This document shows positions 12,977 through 22,153 of a stretch of 64,000 nt of DNA, piece after piece; the stretch's first letter is position 1, and every line of letters begins with the position of its first letter. Below the pieces are notes generated by a model. That model did not search any database, had not been told where the DNA came from, and worked only from the letters and a program-made list of their open reading frames with translations. Source of the stretch: Phyllostachys edulis (lineage: Eukaryota; Streptophyta; Magnoliopsida; Poales; Poaceae); assembly GCA_036346405.1 (NCBI GenBank), contig CM070557.1, positions 55,186,016 to 55,250,015 of the forward strand. Reading direction: 5' to 3'. Made by a program: the position numbers and the translations under genes.

Positions 12977-13181
12977 TTATATTATTAAAACGATAGAAAA
13001 AGAAGCCATCACGTTCGCTCTCAAGGGCTAGAAATTCTCATGTTAATCGGTGGAAAAAGAGAAACATATACACCATTGATTATAGTGGGTTCAGATTATA
13101 ACGATCTAGATTAAACGAAAGAGTCCATGTCAAATACAATATAGAAATAAGAGTCCATGTCAAGTACAATGCAAAAAAATA
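12977..13181 (+). mobile_element. Outer Helitron B, 5'-terminal segment
   Basis: This 205-bp piece starts ttatattattaaaacg. Preceded by the TCTA at 10075-10078 it recreates the family 5' end. It is about 97% identical (hand comparison, about 6 differences) to the start of the next copy at 13186-13390, then stops abruptly after gcaaaaaaat. Confidence 0.8.
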
Positions 13182-15518
13182 TCTATTATATTATTAAAGC
13201 GATAGAAAAAAAAGCCATCACGTTCGCTCTTAAGAGCTAGAAATTCTCATGTTAATCGGTGGAAAAAGAGAAACATCTACACCGTTGATTATAGTGGGTT
13301 CAGATTATAACGATCTAGATTAAACGAAAGAGTCCATGTCAAATACAATATAGAAATAAGAGTCCATGTCAAGTACAATGCAAAAAAATAACTAAAATTC
13401 GGAATAAAAAATAAAATAAAATTAGCAATTCCATTTTGACATGAATTCCTAAGTAAAATCACTAGATAAACATAATTCAAAATAATTTTTTTAAAAAATA
13501 GTGATTGCATTAGTATACAAATTTCAACAAAAAATAACAGAAATTCGGAATAAAAAATAAAATAAAATTAGCAAATTGATTTCGATCACAATTCCAAAGT
13601 AAAATCACCAATAATTGTAATTCTATATATATATAGCAATTGGATTAGTATAGAATTCTAACAAAAATAATTAAAAATTGAGATAAAAATAAAATAAAAT
13701 TTGCAATTTGATTTCCATACTAATTACAAAGTTAAATACTTAAATAAATAGAATCCAGAAAAAAAATCATTAATTTGATTTCCATACTAATTCCTAAGTA
13801 AAATCCTAAATAAATATAACTCTAATAAAAATTAAACCAAAAATAGCAATTGGATTAGTATACAAATTTCAACAAAACGTAAATTGATTTTGGAATAAAA
13901 ATAAAATAAAACTAGCATTTTGATTTCGATACTGAGTTCAAGTAAAATATATAAATAACCATAATTTAGCATAAAAATTAACAATTATATTAGTTAACAG
14001 ATTCCAACATAAAATAATTGAAATGAGGACAACAAATAAAAGAAAATTTGTAATTTGATTTCCATACTGAATTCTCAAGTAAAATCTCTTAATAACTAAA
14101 ATTTCAAATAATAAAATATAATTTATAATAAGGACATCGTGAATGGTGTTGGATGAGACCACGAAAGAGTGCAATGGCGTCGATCTGTTCTACAAAAAGA
14201 CATTGATCCACAAGGAAATGAATAGCCGAGGCAACGGCGACGAAGATGAGAACAATTCCATATTGCTCACCTTAGTTGTTCGAGAGGGACAATGTTGTGC
14301 TGCTCGCTGGAGCCGTTGAAGAGAAAGATCGTAGTCAAAGGAGACAAGTGCTATGATGACGAATGGTGAGTATCGGCGTTGTTGAAGAAGTCCATGGCCA
14401 AAGAAATCCAATAATGGGGAAGACATAGCAGAGAGGAGATGAAGCTTTGGATAAAAAACGAGCTATCGACGATATGTGACCATCGGGTAGCTAGAAGCAT
14501 GCCATCGTTGGTGAGTGACATGGCATCACCGACGATGGTGAGCAGATTCTCCTTAACGTTAGACAAAGACTAAGACAGACATACCGACATCAGTGAAGAT
14601 GGGAGGTCATCGTAGTTAGTGAGGAAGCCACATCATTGAGTTGGACAATGTAGAAGAAGAGGAGTGACCGACACTGGAGAAGAAGACATCGGGCATGTTT
14701 ACCATCGTACATGTATATATACATGCATGCATCCTACGAATAGAGGCATGGGCATACATAAACAAAGGAGCAAAGAGCTCAGAGTAGAGAGGTGTAACGG
14801 TAAGGAATAGGCTTGGGGCCACTGGAGAGAGTCCGACGGGTGTCCTGGTAGAGATCAACGGTATTTGCATATCTATATGTGTAGATATTGCAACGGTCAT
14901 CATTAAGCGGTAATTGGAGAGAAGTAGAAGATAACTATGTGGTAGAGTATTGCATTGAAAATGGTAGCAGCTGAGAGATATCGATCAAGAATTGGGCTTG
15001 CTCTTGGAGGTTGGAGCAGAAAAATTGTGGCGGGGAGAAGAGATAGAAAGCACACGGTTCGGTAGGGCAATCTACGTAAGAGAAGATAAGTTCAAGGTAG
15101 GTCGTCCATAGTGCATCGGTGTATATGTGGGCAATGTACTCTAATGCTATGTAAACTAATAAGATAATTTTGTTGCACACATAATCAATGTATTGCTTGA
15201 GATTAACAGAGGTACATGTGCATGCAAACATTTTAGAAAAGAGTTTAGGGTATGCAACTACATGATGTATATATAATGGTGAGTGATTAACTTATTATAC
15301 TCATGATTTTCTTCCATGAAAACTCACACTTCAATTACGTTACTCAAGTTGCATTTTCCTTCAAGTTTCTATTATCATTTTCAAATATTTATGATATCTT
15401 AAAAATCTAAATAGCTACAAGATACGTAAATATGTTCTGAAGCATCTAAGTTACATCATTTGTCACTACAAACTTTAAAACAAATCTAGCCGCGCAAATG
15501 CGCGGGTCATCCTGCTAG
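13182..15518 (+). mobile_element. Helitron copy C (2337 bp, intact termini)
   Basis: It begins tctattatattattaaagc, preceded by A, and ends in hairpin + CTAG at 15518, followed by T. Either it transposed into the 5' piece at 12977-13181, or the two represent one element with a duplicated 5' terminus. It has the same family interior as Helitron A but shorter AT-rich repeats. Confidence 0.83.
15490..15518 (+). terminator. Helitron C 3' hairpin and CTAG end
   Basis: The palindrome ccgcgcaaatgcgcgg (15490-15505) is followed after 9 nt by CTAG. Compared with Helitron A's gtcgcgc start, this copy has a longer stem. Confidence 0.9.
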
Positions 15519-15621
15519 TTCTGTTATATGATAACAGTATGCTTGCAGATTACAACAGATCATAATTGATTAGATTAGATACAATTCTATCTTTAGCTAA
15601 ACCGACCTATACATTTTATCA

Positions 15622-15632
15622 ACCTCCCTCAA
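15622..15632 (-). other. Polypurine tract of the copia element
   Basis: On the minus strand gattgagggaggt lies immediately before the 3' LTR and would prime plus-strand synthesis. Confidence 0.8.
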
Positions 15633-15721
15633 TCTCAACCATAACCAAGGCTGAGATTACGCTTAAGATCTATAAACGGTCGAACAACCAAAGGTTTTGT
15701 GAAGATATCTGCAAGCTGATC

Positions 15722-18700
15722 TCAAGAAGAGATGAACCGAATGTCCAGCAACTTCTGCGCCACTCTCTCTCTAACAAAATAAAAATCCACCTCAATATGC
15801 TTTGTGAATACATGAAACATCGGGTTGGCTGAGAGATAAGTGGCTCCCAAGTTGTCACACCAAACACAAGGCGGTCGGGACTGAAAAATGCCTAGCTCAC
15901 GAAGTAGGGACTGTACCCAAATTACCTCAGCAGTAGCATTCGCCAAAGCTTTGTATTCAGCCTCTGTACTAGACCGTGACACAGTATCCTTCTTCCTTGA
16001 ACTCCATGCGATCAAGTTAGAGCCAAAGAACACTGCATATCCCCCAGTTGATCGCCGATCATCAAGACATCCAGCCCAGTTGGTGTCATAGAAGGCGCTG
16101 ATCAAAGTAGAAGAGGACCTCCAGATCAGCAAACCAGTGACTGAAGTAAGATTGAGATACCGAATAATTTGTTTTACCGCCATCCAATGCGAGCTCGTCA
16201 GTGCAGCAAGAAAATGACAGGCCTTGTTGACTGAAAAAGAAATATCTGGTCTTGTGAGAGTAAGATACGGCAGGGCACCAACAATACTCCGATGCTTTGT
16301 TGCATCATCATCTGATAGCGGCTCACCATCCTCTTTTGACAGCTGCTCAGAAGAAGACATAGGCATGAAAGCCCCTTTGTAGTCCTTCATCCCAGCTCGG
16401 ACTAGCAGCTCCCCAATGTATTTGTGTTGTGACAAAGTAATGCCATGCTCTCCCTGTTGCACTTCAATACCCAGGAAGAAACTCAAATCACCGAGATCTT
16501 TTACAGCAAAGTTCTCTTGAAGCTGTTTCAACAGAAGCTCAACCGCAACACTTGATGAACTCGCCACTATAATATCATCAACATAAATGAGCATATAGAT
16601 GGTTACTCCCTTGCTGCCATATATGAACAAAGGCACATTAGTTTTGGAGGGCACAAATCCTAGTGCTTGAAGTTTCAAGCTCAACCTTGAGAACCAAGCC
16701 CGTGGTGCTTGTTTTAACCCATATAACGCTTTATCCAAACGATAGACATGATTTTGGATACTGCTTATCCTCATAACTGGGAACTTGCTTCATGTACACC
16801 TTTTCTTCAAGATAGCCATGTAGGAAGGCATTTTGGATGTCTAGTTGCCGAAGACTCCTGATGAGGACATCAACCCTCTGGATATGACCACTACTCCACC
16901 TCAAACCAGACTACTCTACTTCCACTGATTCGGTTGCGTCAAACTCTACTCCAACTGGCCGACGAATTTGCTTCATTTATATATGGTGTTGCGCCACCTC
17001 ATATTAGGGCGAGGGCCTTGTATCAGTTATTGGGCCCAAAGGGAAACCACCACTCTGGGCCGGCCACCTCCTTGGTCGCCCCTCTCTTGGGACGCAAGTA
17101 CTGTTCACGGTACTGTTCATGTGTGAACAGTGCCACCGCCCCTCCCTTCTCCTTGTCCTCCTATACATCGTGGCCGCCACCCTTAGGGTTTAGCGGGGTT
17201 TGTTAGATTGAAGTTTAGCTTTGCTACTTTATATTTTGTCCTCTTGTTTGACAAGTTCAACAACGACATTGTTCTTCGAAACCCCACTTATCAATACAAT
17301 TTCAATTCCTATTCGCAATTTCAGATTGCTTATTATCTTGTTCTTGTTTGTTCTTCGATTGCATGTAGGAATAGACCTTTGTGGTCAGGTCGATCGTGCT
17401 TCTAGCAAGGTTGATAATAATCACGGAGTTGGTTCAGCGATTGCGGGTATATTGGTCGTGTACGATTGGTAGCCGAATCGTGAGAGTTGTCTCCACCAAA
17501 TTTAGTTATCCTTCTCATCGAAAGATCGGGACACCCATTGTCGCATCAACTCCAACCCCTGGAAACAGCAAGTGACAATACCAACCGGATTGTAGCAGGT
17601 TTAACAACGGGACTAAGCGTGTCATCATAATCAAGGCCATACTGTTGCTTATAGCCTTTAGCTACCAACTACGCCTTGAACCTATCCATTGTACCATCAG
17701 CCTTCTTCTTTACCTTGAACACCCAACGGCAATCAATGATGTTGGCACCACTCTTTGGCGGTATGAGTTGCCATGTCTTGTTTTTAAGAAGAGCACTAAA
17801 CTCTTCATCTGTGGCCTTTCTCCATTGCAGATAAACTTGAGCTTCCACATGATTAGTAGGTTCCTCAGGAACACTTACATGATCACATCTGCTGAGCATA
17901 GCTTGACGCTTTGTGGAATACCGCACCGTGCCATCTGAATATCTTTTGGGCTACTGAATATTGTCCCGCAATCACAATCGTGTCGTCATTGGATGGATAC
18001 TTTGTGACATAGCTGTAGGGGCAACGGGAGCATCACCAGCTATAGGAGCAATGGGAGAACCACCAAGTGATATGACATTGTCATCACCTAATGGATCACT
18101 TGTATCTGATGATTTTTTTGCATCATCAAGGTTAGCACGAACAGGAGATATATGAATATGCTCATGTGGATCATTCACAGTGTTGAATTCGGAAGAATCT
18201 GCAGATGCCAATGGAAAGGCTGACGGCAACAGAAGAGTTGAAGATGAAACAAATTTATGAATGGCCAGATTTTTGTTGTCTAGCGCAAAGGGGAAGACCT
18301 TCTCATAAAAAATTACAACCCTGGAAACATAGACTCTACCAGTAGAAGGATTTAGACATTTGTATCCTTTGTGCATGATACTATAACGTATAACCAATGA
18401 ACACACACCTGTGTGATCTGAAATCAAGCTTATGAGAATTATATGCCCGAAGATGCGGCCAACAGGCACAACCGAAGGTTCGCAGGAAGGTATAGTGTGG
18501 TTTTGTTCCAAAGAGACGTCCTAGGGGAGTTTCAAAATTGATAACTCAGCTAGGGAGACGATTTATTAGGAAACAGGCAGATAGAAAAGTATCATCCCAA
18601 AAAACAAAGAGGAACACGAGAATGTGCTAAAAGCGCAAGACCATTTCCACAATATGTCGATGCTTGCGTTCGGCTATTCCATTTTGTTGATGCGTATGAG

Positions 18701-19587
18701 GACAAGAGACTTGATGCAAGATGCCGAGGTGTGTAAAGAACGAATGGAGTTTTTGGTACCCCCCCCGGGCCCAAGTCAGTCCGAACACATAGAATTTTCT
18801 TATCAAGAGTGCGCTCAATGTGAGATTGAAACTGTAAGAAGGTTTTAAATACCCCAGCTTTACTTTTCATCAAATAGACCTACGTAAATTTACTAAATTT
18901 ATCAATGAAGCTAACATAGTATTTGAAACCTCTTACATAGGTTCGAGCAAGCCCCCAAACATCTGAACAAATAAGCTCAAGAGGAGCACTGGATACATTG
19001 CTAGACAAGGAAAAAGACAATTGATGACTCTTTGCCTCCATACAGGCATCACACACATGATTGTCATGCTTGGAAAAACACAACAATTTTTTAGACTCGA
19101 TACCTCGCTGGACAGTGGCAAATGACGGATGAACAAGTCTGGAATGTCAGTCTTCAGATGAAGGCATGGCAATGTTGATAACATGTTTGTTAACTAGACA
19201 AAATATGAAATTGGATGGGATCTGGTACAACCCCCCTTTGCCCATGCCCTTAAGAAGAATGTCCCTCGTGACCAGATCCTTGATGAAGAAAAGATTAGGA
19301 TGGAATTAAAAAAGGACATGATTATCAGAAGTTATTTTCTGAACAGAAAGAATGATTCGACTAGATTGAGGGACATGCAAAATATTTTTAAGATGCAAAG
19401 GTTGTTGTAAGGTTGGAATATGTGAATGACCAATATGAGCTATGTCCATACCTGATCCATTCACAGTGTGAACCTGATCATTAACGTGATAGCGCTCCTT
19501 GGTGCTCAGCTTGTCCAATTCCGGCGTAATGTGGTCAGTAGCCCCAGTATCTACATACCAGTTGGTGTCTACGGTGTAGACCACCAC
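15722..19587 (-). pseudogene. copia pol: protease, integrase, RT and RNase H (broken)
   Basis: Read on the minus strand. The protease motif WYVDTGATDHIT lies near 19540-19560. The integrase zinc-binding HHCC region (HVCDACMEAK part near 19040) and catalytic core pieces DVWG, RTDLG and NGIAERKHRH follow (18627-19086). The start of RT (WQLIPP...DCRWVFKVK) is at 17669-17926. RT continues as YRLDKALYGLKQAPRAWF and the active-site YVDDI, with RNase H (WAGC..DRRSTGGY; SSTEAEYKAL) in an open frame at 15722-16774. The frame is broken between 17972 and 19300 by several shifts, and a 690-bp solo LTR interrupts RT at 16859-17548. Non-functional. Confidence 0.93.
16859..17548 (+). mobile_element. Solo LTR (690 bp) inside copia pol
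   Basis: It begins tgatgagg, ends gtcgcatca (TG...CA), and has a perfect 5-bp TSD actcc (16854-16858 and 17549-17553). Removing it rejoins the RT coding sequence around VSRGW-SLRQLDIQNAF. A TATA-like tttatatatgg at 16976-16986 suggests plus orientation. The parent family was not identified. Confidence 0.9.
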
Positions 19588-19593
19588 GGTACG

Positions 19594-20496
19594 CTACTCC
19601 TGATAGCCATGGTTGAAGCGGTTGTAGCAGCGCAGTGTCGTATGCCCCATCTTTCCACAAATTTGGCAGACATGACATTCCTTGTTATGTGAGAAACGAC
19701 CATCATTGCCCCGTGGATTGGTTTTGCCACCACAGTTCTTCCAGTTCTTCTTTCCTCCTTGTGTATTGCCAGCTTGTGCATTGTCTGCCTTTACATTGCC
19801 ACGAGAGACAGCATTGACAGAGGAGTCACCTACCAGAGCCGATTCATCCCGAGTCGCTACACGCATCTCGTGAATCAAAAGATGAGAGTACAGATCGTTC
19901 AGTGACATTGGATCAGTCCTGGTTGTGACAGATGTGACAAGCGGGTTGTATTCTGAATCAAGGCCCGCCAGGATATAACTGATGATCTCATCATTTCTGA
20001 GGGGCTGACCGATAGTGGCTAGCGTGTCGACAAGCTGCTTCATCTTGTTGAAGTAAGTCGCTGCAGAGTCTCCTTTCTTCGTGTTGGCCAGCTGGAAGCA
20101 AACTTGCATGATCTTCGCACACAACTGTGAAGAAAACATGCTCGCCAGGGCGCTCCACACGACCTGAGTGGTGGTGAGGAGATGCACCTAAGCAAGCACC
20201 TCCTCGGTCAAGGACGTCATAAGAGTGCTAAGGACAAGTTGGTCCTATTGCACCCATATCCGATAAGAAGGATTAGCAGTTTGTGACGTCTCGGTGTCGA
20301 CGGTCTGGGCGATCGTCGCGCAGGGACACACGGTCGTGCCGTCGACAAAGCCAAGCAAGCCCTGGCCCCTGAGGTAGGCCGTGACCTGCACCTTCCACAG
20401 GAGGTAGTTGCCATCTGACAACCAAACAATCACCATGTTGCCAACATACGGCGTGACGCTGGCGCTGGTATTCCCAGAGGTCACAGACGTAGACAT
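19594..20496 (-). pseudogene. copia gag with CCHC zinc knuckle (broken by two stops)
   Basis: It starts at an ATG 21 nt beyond the primer-binding site (20494-20496). The N-terminal part has a YLLWKVQVTAYLRGQGL motif, usual for copia gag. The zinc knuckle CHVCQICGKMGHTTLRCYNR is encoded near 19610-19680. In-frame TAG codons at 20245-20247 and 20188-20190 interrupt it. Both sit where CAG (Gln) fits, consistent with C-to-T decay of methylated CHG sites. Confidence 0.88.
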
Positions 20497-20516
20497 CTCA
20501 TCAGAGATGCTTGACA

Positions 20517-20528
20517 GCTCTGATACCA
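20517..20528 (-). other. Primer-binding site of the copia element
   Basis: Reading the minus strand, tggtatcagagc follows the LTR directly. This is the usual plant retrotransposon site complementary to the 3' end of initiator methionine tRNA, and it fixes the element's orientation. Confidence 0.92.
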
Positions 20529-20742
20529 TGAAGAAAACCAAACTCAAGATGAGATTGTATTTGGAATTGCTTGGCACCTAATTTAGTTGCCTCTCTTCTC
20601 TATATATACTTGTATTGACGGGTTGGGCACAATATCAATTCTGTTATATGATAACAGATATGCTTGCAGATTACAACATATCATAATTGATTTGATTAGA
20701 TACAATTCTATCTTTAGCTAAACCGACCTATACATTTTATCA
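20529..20742 (-). repeat. 5' LTR of the copia element
   Basis: It begins (plus strand) tgaagaaaac and ends acattttatca. It is the intact partner of the interrupted LTR at 9965-15621 and contains the undisturbed Helitron target site 'atatcaa^ttctg' near 20632-20643. Confidence 0.95.
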
Positions 20743-20747
20743 TCAGT

Positions 20748-21340
20748 TACCAGATCCGGATCCTCTACATAGATCACTGCATGAGCAGTGATATGATGCT
20801 ATACCAAATACTACAAAACAGTGAGAATATTTGTTGTAGCGATTGCTCTCGACCTTTTCTTTTTGATTGTATGGTGATCTGCTTTTTGGTCGGATGGTGG
20901 AGATCGACTTCTAATTCGTGAGAATGAATGCTCTAGTTTCCTTGGTTTTGAGTACAAAAAAAAAAAGAAAGAAAAAAAGCAATAGACTCCAGCTATCTTC
21001 TATATCTGGCCCAAAATAATCCGGCCCATAAGAGCCCAATAAACCTGACATTCCCACCCTACCACAACACCGCCACATCCACCGTCCAGGCCTTCCCATT
21101 ACAACGCGTGTCCGGATCCAACGTCTACGCGGCATCGCCTCCCTGATAAACGCGGGCGCCTCATGCGCTTGCCTCGTCGCGTCGACTCGCGTCGCGTCGG
21201 GAAGTTTCTGGACTCGAGAGGCGACGAACCGGAGCATTGCCTCGTCGCGTCGGGAAGTTTCTGGACTCGAGAGGCGACGAACCGGAGCATCCCTTCCTCC
21301 CCTCGATCTCGAGCCCTCGGTTTGATCCGATTCGATTGCG
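20748..21340 (+). promoter_or_regulatory. Promoter and noncoding exon 1 of the SR splicing-factor gene
   Basis: Three GCCCA/GGCCCA (site II-like) motifs cluster at 21008-21038, typical of promoters of constitutively expressed plant genes. A 47-bp tandem duplication lies at 21191-21290. The leader ends gattgcg|gtaagcg, a strong donor at 21340/21341. The transcription start is not resolved. A noncoding first exon followed by a long first intron is common in plant SR genes. Confidence 0.6.
21191..21290 (+). repeat. 47-bp tandem duplication in promoter/leader
   Basis: The segment from gtcgcgtcgggaag to accggagcat occurs at 21191-21237 and again at 21244-21290, apparently identical, separated by 6 bp. 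Confidence 0.93.
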
Positions 21341-22153
21341 GTAAGCGTGTATCTGCTGCGGCTTCGTACGTAGGTTGGTTGTGATGAACTTTGTTCGTTC
21401 TTTAATCTTTGCGATGTATGATATGATGAACCCTAAAAACTTTTTAAGCAGTTTTTTCCCTTCTGTTTAACTTTAACCCGGCCTGATTGACGATTCCACT
21501 TAGATTGTAATCCAAATTGAAGATGTAATTGGATGATTAATAGTGGTTATAGTGGCGCCTCAAATCTATTGGTTCATTAGCGCATTGGATAGGTGCTAAT
21601 GGTTTGGTTGTGATTCGTGGTGTTGCTGTGTGATATTGTGTGATTACTCTGATTTTTTTTTTGCCTGTGAAAGTTCATGTCCATGCACAAACTAATTGCG
21701 TTGGCAGCCACTATTTCGTTGTTATTTGTTCTTATCAAGATAAGGCATGCCCTTATTTTGATTGGAGAAAATATTCTTGTTCTCTCTGCAGACCTGATTG
21801 CTTGTTCATTTTTTACAATAGCTTGTGGGCGCTATCCGTTTTCTCGTTTCTTAAAAATCACAATAGTTCTGTATGGTGGCCTCTATAAGGGCTTATTGAT
21901 CCCTGCAAAATCCTAAAAGTTACTTTTAGGCAAGAAATTTGTGTGATAAAATATATAAAATTGTGTTTTGAAAAAGTCAGGTGTTTGATGTTTAGATGAT
22001 TATCCGTTGTGTTCGTAAGGCCTTGTTGAAAAATCTTCCTTGTGCACTGCTACCTTACTAAGTTAGTGAGGCCTAACAAGGTGAAATCTTGGCGTATCTC
22101 ATTAGTTCAATGAGAGTGTTCATGCTTATGTTGTGGTTTGATTCTAGGTCGAT

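Larger units (their letters stand above)
10075..15518 (+). mobile_element. Composite Helitron (nested non-autonomous elements)
   Basis: It is inserted between A (10074) and T (15519) of a copia LTR. It starts TCTA and ends CTAG, with a GC hairpin (15490-15505) 9 nt before the CTAG. There is no TSD, as expected for Helitrons. It holds an outer element (10075-10078 continuing at 12977) whose fourth base is followed by a complete second Helitron, then a repeated 5' end at 13182. No Rep/helicase gene is present. The interior is AT-rich and made of degenerate roughly 130-bp repeats (aattcc-aacaaaaat-type units), followed by a GC-richer gene-like tail. Confidence 0.88.
9965..15621 (-). repeat. 3' LTR of the copia element, split by Helitrons
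   Basis: LTR sequence occupies 9965-10074 and 15519-15621. Joining these two pieces corresponds to the uninterrupted LTR at 20529-20742. The break lies between an A and a T, as expected for Helitron insertion. Confidence 0.93.
9965..20742 (-). mobile_element. Ty1/copia LTR retrotransposon, decayed and twice interrupted
   Basis: A complete copia element in minus orientation with a perfect 5-bp TSD tcagt (9960-9964 and 20743-20747). The 5' LTR is 20529-20742 (214 bp). The 3' LTR is 9965-15621, but 5444 bp of that is Helitron DNA, leaving 213 bp. A primer-binding site sits beside the 5' LTR and a purine tract beside the 3' LTR. Order along the element is gag, protease, integrase, reverse transcriptase, RNase H, which is the copia order. 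Without insertions the element is about 4.64 kb. A hand count gives about 9 substitutions and one indel between the LTRs (about 4%), so the insertion is not very recent. Stops and frameshifts make it non-autonomous today. Confidence 0.95.
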
